Shown here: positions 7,767 to 17,279 of the stretch, piece after piece | How the letters are laid out: each line of letters begins with the position of its first letter | Numbering within the stretch: position 1 is the first letter of the stretch | Assembly: GCF_014932895.1 (NCBI RefSeq) | Contig: NZ_JACYOF010000001.1 | Span: 975,938-1,039,937, forward strand | Source of the DNA: Bacillus thuringiensis | GTDB taxonomy: Bacteria > Bacillota > Bacilli > Bacillales > Bacillaceae_G | Direction of reading: 5' to 3' | Length of the DNA stretch: 64,000 nucleotides | Notes under the pieces: model-generated | The model's input: the letters and a program-made list of their open reading frames with translations, nothing else | Database searches by the model: none | What the model was told of the DNA's origin: nothing | Made by a program: the position numbers and the translations under genes

Positions 7767-8912
7767 ATGATGAGAGTCGCCATATTTACCGATACCTTTA
7801 TACCACAAGTCAACGGGGTTGCGAAAACATTAGAACGATTAACACGATATTTTCAGAAAGAAAATATCGCCTATTCTGTTTTCGCCCCTCAGCATACAGC
7901 TGAAGATCATTTCGTAGCGAATGTGAACAAAATGAGAAGTGTCCCGTTAACAATATTATATCCAGAATGTCGCTTTTCCTTTCCTACTCCGCGCATTAAA
8001 CGGGAACTTCTTGCCTTTAAACCTGATATCATTCACATTGCCACACCTTTCAACATGGGACTTTGTGGATTGTATTACGCAAAAAAGTTGAACATTCAAG
8101 TTGTCGGTTCTTATCATACTGATTTCGACGCCTATTTACGCTATTACAAAATCGAATTCCTCTCCAATATGCTTTGGAACTATTTAAAATGGTTTCATAG
8201 TCATATGCAAAAGAATTTTGTTCCTTCCTCTGAAACATTACATCAATTAAAAAATAAAGGCTTTCAACGCCTCTCTATTTGGGGACGTGGTATAGATTGT
8301 ACACTCTTCCATCCAACTTATAATACAGACCTATTCCGAAAAAAATATAATATTACAGCGAAGCATGTTCTTTCCTATGTTGGACGAATTGCTCCTGAAA
8401 AAGATATTGATACGCTGCAAAATCTTATCGTTAAAACAATGCATACCCGAAGTGATATTCATTGGCTCATCGCAGGAGACGGCCCTCTAACAACAAATTT
8501 GCGTGAAGCTGTTCCGAAAACAAATGTCACTTTTACTGGCTATTTACAAGGTGAAGATTTAGCTGAAGCATACGCTTGCTCTAACATGATGGTATTTCCA
8601 TCAGCTACTGAAACATTCGGAAATGTTGTACTTGAATCACTTGCATGCGGTACACCTGTTATTGCGGCAAATCGTGGCGGGGTTAAAAATATTCTTATAG
8701 ATGGAAAAACGGGAGTTCTTTGTACACCAAAAGATGTGGATTCATTCCTCTCCTCCATTTATTCTTTATTACAAAATGAAGAGAAACTTATGCAAATGGG
8801 AATAGCGGCTTCGTCTTATGCGAAATCAAAAAGCTGGGATGAAATCTTTCATAGCTTACTTAATCAATATGAAGAAGTCATTCAGCACACCGCATCAGAA
8901 TTACTCGCTTAA
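7767..8912 (+). CDS. GT4-family glycosyltransferase
   Basis: 381-residue cytosolic or membrane-associated glycosyltransferase with GT-B fold. The N-terminal domain begins MRVAIFTDTFIPQVNGVAKT, the acceptor-side loop of the GT4 family. The donor domain carries the EX7E motif in ETFGNVVLESLACGTPV (about residues 283-299) and a VGRIAPEKDI segment. It resembles mannosyl- or glucosyl-transferases that glycosylate diacylglycerol or related lipids. Overlap with the PAP2 gene's ribosome binding site region indicates one operon. There are two adjacent ATGs; the first is taken. Sugar and acceptor are unknown. Confidence 0.85.
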   Translation: MMRVAIFTDTFIPQVNGVAKTLERLTRYFQKENIAYSVFAPQHTAEDHFVANVNKMRSVPLTILYPECRFSFPTPRIKRELLAFKPDIIHIATPFNMGLCGLYYAKKLNIQVVGSYHTDFDAYLRYYKIEFLSNMLWNYLKWFHSHMQKNFVPSSETLHQLKNKGFQRLSIWGRGIDCTLFHPTYNTDLFRKKYNITAKHVLSYVGRIAPEKDIDTLQNLIVKTMHTRSDIHWLIAGDGPLTTNLREAVPKTNVTFTGYLQGEDLAEAYACSNMMVFPSATETFGNVVLESLACGTPVIAANRGGVKNILIDGKTGVLCTPKDVDSFLSSIYSLLQNEEKLMQMGIAASSYAKSKSWDEIFHSLLNQYEEVIQHTASELLA

Positions 8913-8920
8913 TATGAGGT

Positions 8921-9104
8921 TGCAGGAAGAAAATAGAGTGCGAAAACTAAGCCATTCGGTTCCTGCGTAAAATATCAACCGTACCAAGGGAGCTCATCTA
9001 GAGGTGTAACACCCCGAAGTAACGCTCAGGGAGACGAAAGGTTACTTTCGTCGTGGAACTGAGAAGCTCCCACTTCAAACTTTACTAAGTGGCGAGTGGT
9101 TCAC
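8921..9104 (+). ncRNA. Orphan IS200/IS605 right end resembling a TnpB omega RNA
   Basis: A GC-richer, highly structured non-coding stretch right after the glycosyltransferase. Visible pairings: GCAGGAA (8922-8928) with TTCCTGC (8960-8966); GGGAGCT (8988-8994) with AGCTCCC (9065-9071); AGTAAC (9018-9023) with GTTACT (9040-9045); and a terminal CTCCCACTT / AAGTGGCGAG hairpin ending in GTGGTTCAC at 9104. The last elements (GAAGCTCCCAC ... AGTGGTTCAC) are those I know from right ends of IS200/IS605 elements, where the tnpB guide (omega) RNA 3' scaffold ends. No tnpA or tnpB reading frame is present. It may be a decayed or non-autonomous element, or a retained RNA. Family assignment is from memory. 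Confidence 0.5.
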
Positions 9105-9183
9105 GAAATCCCCCTTAAAATCAACTTACTCACACACCTTTATACAGCAATCGTTCCCTAATTTTTGTATATCAAAAAACCTT

Positions 9184-9786
9184 TCATTCATTTGAAAGGT
9201 CTTTTCGAGCCTGCACATATTCTTCTTTCGTATTCACATTCATAAACCAATCTGCATTCGCCTGTATATCTTCTCCAGCAACATATTTCACATTACATTG
9301 TGATAAAAGCTGCCCCATACTTCTTTTTTCTTCCTGAAGTAAAGTATAAATCTTTTCTTTCACACGGTTATGATAGGCTGCAAGTAACGGTTGTTTTCTT
9401 CCATTAATGATAGGCACAACCGCATCATATTCATCGCTCGTTAACTCTAATAGAATGATAAACCATTCATGCGAAACATTTGGCGCATCGCAAGGCATAA
9501 TGACATACCAATCTGCTTCTATGTATTCCATTCCTGATACAATTCCAGCAAGTGGCCCGTTTCCTTTATAGTGCGGAATATCTTCTATAACAGAAACTTG
9601 TACTAATTGCTCTACTCGCTCTTTTATATCGGAATGACTAATGACTACAACTTCTTGCAACGTACTTTCCATCACTTTCAAAATGTGCTCAATAAACGTA
9701 CTCTCTTTCCAGCTTACTAACGCTTTTGGCTCACCGAATCTACTCGATATACCTCCCGCTAATACAATTCCAGCATGCTTACTCAT
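9184..9786 (-). CDS. mobA: Molybdenum cofactor guanylyltransferase MobA
   Basis: 200-residue nucleotidyltransferase that attaches GMP to molybdopterin to make the guanine dinucleotide cofactor. The N-terminal GTP-binding loop [15 protein letters not shown], the metal-binding VIMPCDAP and the [12 protein letters not shown] segment are clear MobA features. It overlaps the end of moaB by 4 bases (ATGA), so the two are translationally coupled. No other molybdenum-cofactor genes are in the window. Confidence 0.92.
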   Translation of the reverse strand: MSKHAGIVLAGGISSRFGEPKALVSWKESTFIEHILKVMESTLQEVVVISHSDIKERVEQLVQVSVIEDIPHYKGNGPLAGIVSGMEYIEADWYVIMPCDAPNVSHEWFIILLELTSDEYDAVVPIINGRKQPLLAAYHNRVKEKIYTLLQEEKRSMGQLLSQCNVKYVAGEDIQANADWFMNVNTKEEYVQARKDLSNE

Positions 9787-10292
9787 TGGCGGTGCAGCTC
9801 GAATGTAATATGACCTAATTCCGGTAAAATTAATTTATTCATTGCAAGGCGCACCGCTCCACTAGACCCTGGCATCGAAAAGACTACTTTGCGCCCAATT
9901 GTACCGCCGATCGCTCTACTTAACATTGCACTACTTCCGATATCTTCTAAATAACTAATCATACGAAACAACTCACCAAACCCGACAATTTCTTTATCTA
10001 ACAGCACTGATACTGCTTCAATTGTTACATCACGCTTCGTAATACCAGTACCACCATTTGTTAACACAACATCAACATCTTCTTGATGATAACCAGCTAA
10101 CACCGCTTTCTGAATACTCTCTTTATCATCTTTTACAATTTCATAAGAGGTCACTGTATGTCCTGCTTCTTTTAACAATTCATGTAATAGTTGTCCGCTC
10201 TTATCTGTCTCTTTCGTACGTGTATCGGAAATCGTCACGATCTTACAACGTACTTCTTTTGGTGCTTGTTTTTTATGTTCTGTTACGCTCAT
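9783..10292 (-). CDS. moaB: Molybdenum cofactor biosynthesis protein MoaB
   Basis: 169-residue MoaB/Mog-family protein. It adenylates or handles molybdopterin before metal insertion. The MPT-binding motif [13 protein letters not shown] and the [13 protein letters not shown] segment are intact. First gene of a two-gene unit with mobA, with which it shares an ATGA overlap. The ATG at 10292 has an AAAGGAAAG ribosome binding site. Confidence 0.92.
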   Translation of the reverse strand: MSVTEHKKQAPKEVRCKIVTISDTRTKETDKSGQLLHELLKEAGHTVTSYEIVKDDKESIQKAVLAGYHQEDVDVVLTNGGTGITKRDVTIEAVSVLLDKEIVGFGELFRMISYLEDIGSSAMLSRAIGGTIGRKVVFSMPGSSGAVRLAMNKLILPELGHITFELHRQ

Positions 10293-10544
10293 GTTATATC
10301 TTTCCTTTCCTAAAAGCTTTTCTTCATTTTATCATATATATCTTTACACAATTATGTATGAAGCCGATGATGCATCATGATACAATATAAGTATACTAAT
10401 CCACAAAAAGGAAAATAAAAACATCCTTTCTTATCCCCCTAGACTTCACATCTTTAGCTAACCTTTAACTTTTCTTATATTTTCTACATAGTAGAATTCA
10501 GTTTTTAAAATTGCACTACTAAATAAATCGGAGGTCTACTTATT

Positions 10545-10724
10545 ATGGAACTTTATAAAAAATTAACAACAACATTTATCCTCTTATTTATCGCCTCCAT
10601 TACTGTCGGCTTTTCTCTAAAAGGCGCAATTCCATACGCTACATTAGTAAGTATTATATTCGCAACACTAGTTTTACTAGGCAGTGCCTTTTGCGCAGGT
10701 AAAGCACGTCAAATGAAAGGTTGA
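10545..10724 (+). CDS. Small membrane protein, 59 aa
   Basis: A 59-residue ORF too short for most gene finders. It starts MELYKKLTTTFILLF and has two membrane spans (about residues 8-27 and 31-50) and a basic end. GGAGGT lies 10 bases before the ATG. It is followed after 6 bases by a small zinc-ribbon ORF, so the two may be co-expressed. Function unknown. Confidence 0.7.
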   Translation: MELYKKLTTTFILLFIASITVGFSLKGAIPYATLVSIIFATLVLLGSAFCAGKARQMKG

Positions 10725-10730
10725 TTACAT

Positions 10731-10910
10731 ATGTTCAAGAAGAAACCAATCCTTTGTAAATCATGTGAAAAAGAAATACAAACGTATGAAAAAGCATGGA
10801 TTCATATGCCCTTTCCGGCGAGCGGAATGACAAATATGAAAAAGTATATTGAGCTAGACGGCGAAGTGTATTGTAGTTCATGCATTCAAGTAGTAAATAA
10901 AACCAAATAA
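10731..10910 (+). CDS. Small zinc-ribbon-like protein, 59 aa
   Basis: A 59-residue ORF starting MFKKKPILCKSCEKEI. Two Cys pairs (CKSC near residue 9 and CSSC near residue 49) would hold a single zinc ion. It lies directly downstream of a small membrane ORF and runs into the terminator shared with metK. No separate ribosome binding site is obvious, so coupling to the preceding ORF is likely. Function unknown. Confidence 0.7.
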   Translation: MFKKKPILCKSCEKEIQTYEKAWIHMPFPASGMTNMKKYIELDGEVYCSSCIQVVNKTK

Positions 10911-10945
10911 AAAAAGCTTTGCGCTCACCGCGCAAAGCTTTTTTT
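10911..10945. terminator. Bidirectional terminator between small ORFs and metK
   Basis: AAAAAGCTTTGCGC / GCGCAAAGCTTTTT stem with a TCACC loop, with A- and T-runs at both ends. It closes the plus-strand small ORFs and minus-strand metK. A near-identical stem (AAAAAGCTTTGCG) ends the lipoprotein gene near 50.9 kb. Confidence 0.9.
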
Positions 10946-10951
10946 CATATA

Positions 10952-12151
10952 TTATAGACCAGCTTGCTCTTTTAAAGCTGCAGCTTTGTCTGTACGTTCC
11001 CATGAAAGATCTACATCAGTACGTCCGAAGTGGCCGTAAGCTGCTGTTTGCTTGTAAATTGGGCGACGTAAGTCTAGCATTTTGATAATACCAGCTGGGC
11101 GAAGATCGAAGTTGTTACGAACTAGTTCTACTAATACGTCTTCAGATACTTTACCAGTGCCAAATGTATCAACTGAAATTGATACTGGTTGCGCTACACC
11201 GATTGCGTATGCAAGTTGTACTTCTGCTTTTTCAGCAAGACCAGCTGCTACGATGTTTTTCGCAACATAACGAGCTGCATATGCTGCAGAACGGTCAACT
11301 TTTGTTGCATCTTTACCAGAGAATGCACCGCCGCCGTGGCGAGCGTATCCACCGTAAGTATCAACGATGATTTTACGTCCTGTTAAACCAGCATCACCTT
11401 GTGGTCCACCAATTACGAAGCGGCCAGTTGGGTTAATGAAGAATTTTGTTTCTCCATCCATTAATTCTGCTGGTACTACAGCTTTAATTACGTGCTCTTT
11501 TAAGTCACGATCAATTTCTTCCCATGTAACATCTGGGTGATGTTGTGTAGAAATTACAATTGTATCGACACGTACTGGTTTACCATTTTCATCATACTCA
11601 ACTGTAACTTGCGTTTTTCCATCCGGACGTAAGTATGATAATGTGTCATCTTTACGTACTTCAGTTAAACGACGAGCTAATTTGTGAGCAAGCGAGATTG
11701 GAAGTGGCATTAACTCCTGTGTTTCATTACATGCGAAACCAAACATTAAACCTTGGTCTCCTGCACCAATTGCCTCAATCTCAGCGTCAGTCATTTGACC
11801 TTCGCGTGCTTCTAGCGCTTGGTCAACACCCATAGCGATGTCAGCAGACTGCTCATCGATAGATGTTAAAACTGCACAAGTTTCTGCATCGAATCCGTAT
11901 TTTGCGCGTGTGTAACCAATGCCTTGAATTGTTTCACGAACGATTTTCGGAATATCTACATAAGTAGAAGTCGTAATTTCCCCCGCTACCAATACTAAAC
12001 CAGTTGTTACAGTTGTTTCACAAGCTACACGTGCATTTGCGTCTTTTGATAAGATCGCATCTAAAATTGAATCAGAAATTTGGTCACAAATTTTATCTGG
12101 ATGTCCTTCAGTTACAGACTCAGATGTGAACAGATGACGTTTTTTTGTCAT
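10952..12151 (-). CDS. metK: S-adenosylmethionine synthase
   Basis: 399-residue methionine adenosyltransferase, which makes SAM from methionine and ATP as a cytosolic tetramer. The signatures [12 protein letters not shown] and [19 protein letters not shown], and the N-terminal [17 protein letters not shown] with its ATP-binding histidine, are all intact, and the length is standard. A GGGAGG site lies 9 bases before the ATG. The long leader holds a SAM-I riboswitch and a terminator, so SAM represses its own synthesis. It is divergent from pckA, as in B. subtilis. Confidence 0.99.
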   Translation of the reverse strand: MTKKRHLFTSESVTEGHPDKICDQISDSILDAILSKDANARVACETTVTTGLVLVAGEITTSTYVDIPKIVRETIQGIGYTRAKYGFDAETCAVLTSIDEQSADIAMGVDQALEAREGQMTDAEIEAIGAGDQGLMFGFACNETQELMPLPISLAHKLARRLTEVRKDDTLSYLRPDGKTQVTVEYDENGKPVRVDTIVISTQHHPDVTWEEIDRDLKEHVIKAVVPAELMDGETKFFINPTGRFVIGGPQGDAGLTGRKIIVDTYGGYARHGGGAFSGKDATKVDRSAAYAARYVAKNIVAAGLAEKAEVQLAYAIGVAQPVSISVDTFGTGKVSEDVLVELVRNNFDLRPAGIIKMLDLRRPIYKQTAAYGHFGRTDVDLSWERTDKAAALKEQAGL

Positions 12152-12251
12152 GTGGTAAACCTCCCTACAGTAATTGTATATATTGTACGGAACTCATCCT
12201 TAATTTGCCACAGATTGCGACATACATTTATTCTCCCACACAAGCATACAG

Positions 12252-12286
12252 AAAAACCTTTCCTACTTTACATAGAGGAAAGGTTT
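12252..12286 (-). terminator. Riboswitch-controlled terminator of metK leader
   Basis: On the minus strand AAACCTTTCCTC pairs with GTAGGAAAGGTTT and is followed by a T-run. It sits between the S-box aptamer and the metK start, as the expression platform that forms when SAM is bound. Confidence 0.88.
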
Positions 12287-12320
12287 AATTTGCTACTTGC
12301 ATACTGCTTTTTGCCCTTCG

Positions 12321-12445
12321 CTCTTATCGTTCGAGACCTGTAGCCTCGCACAGGTTTTAGCACCTATTCACTTGTGTTTACCAATACAAGTGAGGTTGCT
12401 GGGCTTCATCGGGCCTGTCCCTCCGCCAGCTCGGGATAAGAGAGT
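12321..12445 (-). promoter_or_regulatory. SAM-I (S-box) riboswitch of metK
   Basis: On the minus strand the leader reads CTCTTATCCCGAGCTGGCGG, then AGGGACAGGCCCGATGAAGC, CCAGCAACC and GGTGCTAAAACCTG, and closes with a GATAAGAG strand pairing to the start. These are the conserved S-box core elements in the right order. SAM binding should favour the downstream terminator and switch metK off. Confidence 0.96.
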
Positions 12446-12670
12446 ATCCGTCCCAACCTATACTAAAGAAATGATATTCATTTGTCAATTAATATTCACA
12501 TTTTCCTAAAAGTTTTTCTCGATACGGATAGAATGAAATATTAATAAGGAAATAATACATTCACACAAACAAAAAGAAATAAATAGTATACATTATTTAT
12601 ATGATTGTGTTATACTCTTGTTGGGGATTACGAGAAATATTTCATTAAATGAAAAGGATGGTATATAAAT

Positions 12671-14257
12671 ATGAGTACTGTGAATGTCCAAATTGGTTTA
12701 CACGAATTATTGAACGGAAGCAATGCACAGATTCAACTAAGTGTTCCGCAATTAGTGGAAAAAGTATTAATGCGAAATGAAGGGAAATTAACTTCTACTG
12801 GTGCCGTTTCTGCTTCAACAGGAAAGTATACAGGACGTTCTCCTAAAGATAAATTTATTGTGAAAGAAGCATCGGTTGCTGACAAAATTGCTTGGGGAGC
12901 TGTGAACCAACCGATTTCTGAAGAACATTTTAATAAATTATATACAAAAGTTTTAGAATACCTAAAAGAAAAAGAAGAGTTATTCGTCTTCAAAGGATTT
13001 GCAGGCGCTGACCGTAACTATCGCCTACCAATTCAAGTTATTAACGAATATGCATGGCACAATTTATTCGTGCATCAATTATTCATTCGTCCAACTGAAG
13101 AAGAATTAACAACTCATGAGTCAGAGTTTACGATTGTTTCTGCACCAAACTTCAAAGCAGACCCAGCTGTTGACGGTACAAACTCTGAAGCATTCATTAT
13201 GGTTTCATTCGAAAAACGTATTGTACTAATTGGTGGTACAGAATACGCTGGAGAAATGAAGAAATCAATCTTCTCTATTATGAACTTCTTACTACCTGAA
13301 CAAGATATTCTTTCTATGCATTGCTCTGCAAACGTAGGTGAAGAAGGGGACGTAGCACTATTCTTCGGTTTATCTGGAACAGGTAAAACAACTTTATCTG
13401 CTGATCCAAACCGTAAATTAATCGGTGATGATGAGCATGGTTGGTCTGATAACGGTGTATTCAATATTGAAGGCGGTTGCTATGCAAAATGTGTAAACCT
13501 TTCTCACGAGAAAGAGCCACAAATTTTCGATGCAATCAAATTTGGTTCTGTTTTAGAAAACGTTGTCATTAATGACCAAACGCGTATCGCAGACTATAAC
13601 GATACTACTTTAACAGAAAATACACGTGCTGCATACCCTATGCATGCGATTGATAATATCGTACTGCCAAGTGTTGCAGGACATCCAAATACAATTATTT
13701 TCTTAACTGCTGATGCATCTGGCGTATTGCCTCCAATCAGTAAGTTATCAAAAGAGCAAGCTATGTACCATTTCTTAAGTGGTTACACTAGTAAACTAGC
13801 AGGAACAGAGCGCGGCGTTACATCTCCGCAAGCTACATTCTCAACTTGCTTCGGTTCACCATTCTTACCACTTGATGCATCTCGCTATGCTGAAATGCTT
13901 GGTGAGAAAATCGAGAAACACGATGCGAAAGTATTCTTAGTAAACACCGGCTGGACTGGTGGCGAATACGGTGTTGGTAAGCGTATGAACTTAGGTTACA
14001 CTCGTGCAATGATTCAAGCAGCGCTAAGTGGTGAACTTGCAAAAGCTGAAACAGCGAAACATGACATCTTCGGTCTTGAAGTTCCACTTCACGTACCAGG
14101 TGTACCTGACGAAGTGTTAATGCCTGAACAAACTTGGGCTGACAAAGCTGCTTACAAAGCAAAAGCAGTTGAGCTTGCAAATGAATTCAAAGAGAACTTC
14201 AAAAAGTTCGAAAGCGTTTCTGAAGACATTATTAACTTAGGCGGCCCAATCGCTTAA
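12671..14257 (+). CDS. pckA: Phosphoenolpyruvate carboxykinase (ATP)
   Basis: 528 residues, full length for the ATP-dependent enzyme, which decarboxylates and phosphorylates oxaloacetate to PEP as the entry step of gluconeogenesis. The P-loop [11 protein letters not shown], the metal-binding IGDDEHGW and the substrate-loop arginine region are intact. It is divergent from metK, with about 520 bases between them. The start has an AAAAGGATGG site. Expression in Bacillus is repressed by glucose through CcpN, but I did not locate operator sites here. Confidence 0.98.
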   Translation: MSTVNVQIGLHELLNGSNAQIQLSVPQLVEKVLMRNEGKLTSTGAVSASTGKYTGRSPKDKFIVKEASVADKIAWGAVNQPISEEHFNKLYTKVLEYLKEKEELFVFKGFAGADRNYRLPIQVINEYAWHNLFVHQLFIRPTEEELTTHESEFTIVSAPNFKADPAVDGTNSEAFIMVSFEKRIVLIGGTEYAGEMKKSIFSIMNFLLPEQDILSMHCSANVGEEGDVALFFGLSGTGKTTLSADPNRKLIGDDEHGWSDNGVFNIEGGCYAKCVNLSHEKEPQIFDAIKFGSVLENVVINDQTRIADYNDTTLTENTRAAYPMHAIDNIVLPSVAGHPNTIIFLTADASGVLPPISKLSKEQAMYHFLSGYTSKLAGTERGVTSPQATFSTCFGSPFLPLDASRYAEMLGEKIEKHDAKVFLVNTGWTGGEYGVGKRMNLGYTRAMIQAALSGELAKAETAKHDIFGLEVPLHVPGVPDEVLMPEQTWADKAAYKAKAVELANEFKENFKKFESVSEDIINLGGPIA

Positions 14258-14376
14258 CATAACTTTTCTGTTGGAATTACCCTTTACTCATATGAATAAG
14301 TGTCGGGTAACCGTAAAGTTTCGCGTACTCACCGACAAAACCCAATGCGGCTTAACGGTTACACACACTTACATAA

Positions 14377-14412
14377 AAAGAAGCTTACGTTTTGACGTAA
14401 GCTTCTTTCTAT
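14377..14412 (+). terminator. Terminator downstream of pckA
   Basis: AAAAGAAGCTTACGT / ACGTAAGCTTCTTT stem with a short T-rich loop and T-rich tail, about 120 bases after the pckA stop. The 14258-14376 stretch before it holds no gene that I can see. Confidence 0.85.
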
Positions 14413-14530
14413 ACCTTATACAAATCACAGCTTCAAATACATAAACTATTTTTCTACTCACTACATTCTTCTAATTTTACGTCGCATAGGGCTAAAAAGG
14501 TCTTGATCGCTTCTATCTGTGACTTGGCTC

Positions 14531-14676
14531 ATAAAGTGAAACTTTAATCAGTGGGGGTGTCCATCCCCCCACTGATTATTAGTTGAACCAATCGGGCAGT
14601 GAATCTCCCACCTAACTTCTTTGCTTCAGCCGAATTTTGAGGTGGGAGTCTTACTGCCCACAAATAGCGGGATAAA
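14531..14676 (+). repeat. bcr1-type repeat, copy A
   Basis: A 146-bp copy of the Bacillus cereus-group bcr1 repeat. It begins ATAAAGTGAAACTTTAATCA and ends GCGGGATAAA. Inside are a GTGGGGG/CCCCCAC-type hairpin and a CTCCCACC / GGTGGGAG hairpin around CTTCTTTGCTTCAGC. This copy lacks the TTTTACGGGCAGTTG segment seen in other copies. It occupies much of the gap between pckA and the next gene; nothing else is recognisable there. Confidence 0.85.
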
Positions 14677-14844
14677 ATTGCATACCAATAATGCATAACT
14701 TTGCATCAAAATATCTTTTTTAAAGTCTAACATTACAAAACTTCCCTTCAAAATAACCCATAAACCTACGGAAAGTTTATTTTGTAACCATTCATTTTTA
14801 GGTTTTCACGATAAAATTTACATATATAGGAAAGGTGGAAGGCT

Positions 14845-15054
14845 ATGAAAAAAATTTCTCGAACAGGAAAAATATTATTAGGTTTTGGAGCGATTCAAGT
14901 GTTTTGGGGACTTGTAATGCTTAATGTAATTAATGGAATTAATTTATTTGAGCATACAAGTGAAGTGGTAAAATACAGCATTCTAATTACTGGAATAGCT
15001 TGTTGCATTGCATCTAACTTTTTTAAAGAACCTAAGAATTGTACTAATAAGTGA
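14845..15054 (+). CDS. Small membrane protein, 69 aa
   Basis: 69 residues with a basic N-terminus (MKKISRTGKILL) and two membrane spans (about residues 10-30 and 42-58). AGGAAAGGTGG precedes the ATG. It stands alone between a bcr1 repeat and an oppositely oriented AtpI-like gene. Family and function not recognised. Confidence 0.65.
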   Translation: MKKISRTGKILLGFGAIQVFWGLVMLNVINGINLFEHTSEVVKYSILITGIACCIASNFFKEPKNCTNK

Positions 15055-15169
15055 GTTAATGTTACTTTAGTGGAAGCATAAACCTGCATTTTATGCAAAG
15101 TTATGCTTCCTGTTATACCATCCTTCGCCGTACCCTCGATTCCATCTAAAAAGAAGCTTTTTATCTTTA

Positions 15170-15553
15170 TTAGCTCTTTGTTAACTCTTTCTCATCTTTC
15201 ATACTATAGTAGCCTAAATTAACAACAATTAAGAAATAACCGCCCATAATTCCTACTGCAAATGCCCACATAACCATATGGTGCTCAATTTCGTACATAA
15301 TAATAGCACCCAAAATTGCAGCTGCAAAACGATTAAACATACCGAGCGTCGGCGCCTTCGTCTTCTGTACAATACTATCTCCCAGCTTCTCAATCCGTCT
15401 CCCTAAAAGCCAAACACAATACATGCTTACAATAAGTCCAATTCCAGCACCTAGAAAATGTGCCGAAAACGGTGTTAACATCCAGCCTAGTAACAAAATA
15501 CCTAGTAAATAATACGATTGAATTTTAAACGATCTTAATGACATACTAATCAT
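15170..15553 (-). CDS. ATP synthase subunit I-like membrane protein
   Basis: 127 residues with four membrane spans in two hairpins (about residues 14-32, 34-54, 72-94 and 98-116), resembling AtpI (ATP synthase I family), which aids assembly of the F-ATPase ring. It is not next to an atp operon here, so its role may differ. ATG 15553 has GAGGAG 6 bases upstream; the longer frame from 15571 would include that site as coding sequence. Confidence 0.65.
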   Translation of the reverse strand: MISMSLRSFKIQSYYLLGILLLGWMLTPFSAHFLGAGIGLIVSMYCVWLLGRRIEKLGDSIVQKTKAPTLGMFNRFAAAILGAIIMYEIEHHMVMWAFAVGIMGGYFLIVVNLGYYSMKDEKELTKS

Positions 15554-15653
15554 GCTGTACTCCTCTTCCATAGTTTTTATCTATCCCACAAAAGCTGTAT
15601 AGCTCATTTTTCCCGAGCTCATACTACTTAAAAATCCATTTCACTCAAATTAA

Positions 15654-15684
15654 AAACAACATAAACACAATGTTTATGTTGTTT
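15654..15684. repeat. Perfect 14-bp palindrome/hairpin
   Basis: AAACAACATAAACA and TGTTTATGTTGTTT separated by CAA. It lies about 100 bases upstream of the AtpI-like gene and about 160 bases before the next plus-strand gene. No T-run follows on either strand, so it may be an operator or an mRNA structure rather than a terminator. Confidence 0.5.
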
Positions 15685-15845
15685 AAATATTTTTAGAAAA
15701 TAATATTATACAAGATTTCAAACATCATATTCTTATAAATTGTGACGTTTTTTCAAACATTTTTCGTCCATTTATGAAAAAAGTGATATCAATCTATGAA
15801 CATACGGATATGATGTAATAAGTACACAAATAAAGGGGGCGTCTA

Positions 15846-16067
15846 ATGGTTTATTTTTTAATGGCTCTCATTCATCTTATTATCCCTGCACTTATTGGAC
15901 TTTCATTGTATTGGTACACGAAAAATCATAGTATTTTCTACGCTGTCCTCGGTGTTCTTCTTCCAGGAATTATTCTTATTACACTCTTCCGTATTCCATT
16001 TTTAAACTTAATTCCACTTATTACTGCGATCTTATTTCTCATCTTCTTACCAAAAATAAAAAAATAG
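15846..16067 (+). CDS. Small membrane protein, 73 aa
   Basis: 73 residues, almost wholly hydrophobic, with three predicted spans (about residues 3-22, 30-46 and 50-68) and a basic KIKK end. AAAGGGGGC precedes the ATG. It converges on the EamA transporter gene, and a short hairpin around 16068-16100 lies between them. No family recognised. Confidence 0.6.
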   Translation: MVYFLMALIHLIIPALIGLSLYWYTKNHSIFYAVLGVLLPGIILITLFRIPFLNLIPLITAILFLIFLPKIKK

Positions 16068-16095
16068 GAAAGCAGATCATAGGTGATCTGTTTTC

Positions 16096-17001
16096 CTATT
16101 TTGATATAGATTCTTGCACAGTAGAATGCACTTCTACTTTCTCTGATTTCACAAACCATAGACCGAAGAAAATGATGATCCCACCAATTATTTGTTGTAA
16201 TGAAACATATTCATTCGCCCATACAGCCGCAAATAAAACCGCTACAAGCGGTGTAATATACATATATACCATTGTATGTGATGCCCCAATTTTTTGGACG
16301 CCAACATACCACATTACTAAACCGAATACTGTTACAAAGAAAATAGAATATAGTAAAGCAAACAATGTCATTTCGTGTGTAATGTGAAATGGCATTACAA
16401 ATACATGTGGACCACTTAACAATAAGAGCGGAATCGCTCCAACTAATGCCGACCATGCAGTAACACGTAGTGCTGAATATTTTTTAATTAATGGCCCTGC
16501 TAAAACAGGATACAGCCCCCAGCATATCGATGTAATTAGTCCAATTCCGTTTCCATAAAAAGAACTAGCGAGTGAATGTCCTGCTACTAAAACTAACGCC
16601 GCACCAACAAAGGCAATCATAGAACCAATTAACTTTCGAGAAGAAAACTTCTCTTGCTTCAAGAAAATCGCAAATAGAGTTGTAAAAATAGGTGAAATAG
16701 AAATAAGTAAAGAAGCATTTGTAGCGGATGTATATTTTACAGTTTCCATAAATAACGTTTGATACAGTACAATACCTACAACACTAACGATGATTAATCT
16801 TGGTATATCTTTTCGCTCCATATAAACCGACTTTTCAATAAAGAATGTAAGGAATAACAATAACGGTGCCGCTGTCGCCATTCGAACAGCAGTAAACTCA
16901 ATTGCTGTAAATTCTAAAAGTCCATATTTTGCAATGGTATAGTTAATCCCCCAAATAATAACAACACTTAAAATTAATAATTCAATTCCCCATCTTCTCA
17001 C
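16096..17001 (-). CDS. EamA-family (DMT superfamily) transporter
   Basis: 301 residues with ten membrane spans as two EamA repeats, the layout of drug/metabolite transporters that export amino acids, metabolites or drugs. The first repeat starts WGINYTIAKYGL and the second ICWGLYPVLAGP, each with the family's W-x-x-x-x motif. The start is GTG at 17001, preceded by GGAGGGG at 6 bases. Substrate unknown. Confidence 0.85.
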   Translation of the reverse strand: MRRWGIELLILSVVIIWGINYTIAKYGLLEFTAIEFTAVRMATAAPLLLFLTFFIEKSVYMERKDIPRLIIVSVVGIVLYQTLFMETVKYTSATNASLLISISPIFTTLFAIFLKQEKFSSRKLIGSMIAFVGAALVLVAGHSLASSFYGNGIGLITSICWGLYPVLAGPLIKKYSALRVTAWSALVGAIPLLLLSGPHVFVMPFHITHEMTLFALLYSIFFVTVFGLVMWYVGVQKIGASHTMVYMYITPLVAVLFAAVWANEYVSLQQIIGGIIIFFGLWFVKSEKVEVHSTVQESISK

Positions 17002-17104
17002 GCGTATCCCCTCCGCAAAGAAAATTATACAGAAAATTCAATCACATGTACATTTCATTATGCGAAAAAACTTTTTATCACACAAAGCACCTTGATGTAT
17101 GAAA

Positions 17105-17222
17105 TTTTATCAGCGATTTTTAAAATTTATCGACCGCAACTCCAATTTTATCGGTGATTTTTAAAATTTATCAGCGATTCGACAAAGAATATCGACTTAC
17201 CAACAAAAAACGACAATAATGG
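17105..17222 (+). repeat. ATATCG repeat family, copy 1
   Basis: Internally repetitive sequence made of the units TTATCAGCGATTTTTAAAA, TTATCGACCGCAACTCCAA, TTATCGGTGATTTTTAAAA and ATATCGACTTACCAACAAAA. Related copies lie at 29647-29704, 37153-37240 and, inverted, at 47108-47172. It sits just before a terminator that follows the YqkB-like gene. Confidence 0.7.
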
Positions 17223-17239
17223 CACCTTATACAATAAAA

Positions 17240-17279
17240 AGGCGGTCCAAAAATGTTTTGGAACCGCCTTTTCTTTATT
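17240..17279 (-). terminator. Terminator of yqkB-like gene
   Basis: AAAAAGGCGGTTCCAAAA-type stem on the minus strand (GGCGGTTC / GGACCGCC) with a T-run after it, directly after the stop codon. Confidence 0.8.

Noticed and set aside
8921-9104. Considered 6S RNA, SRP RNA, RNase P RNA or tmRNA
   Set aside because: None of their conserved cores is present; the 3' end fits an IS200/IS605 right end better.
14531-14676. bcr1 considered as a tRNA-like or riboswitch structure
   Set aside because: The same block recurs with mobile-repeat features at gene ends and in several orientations; no conserved downstream gene.
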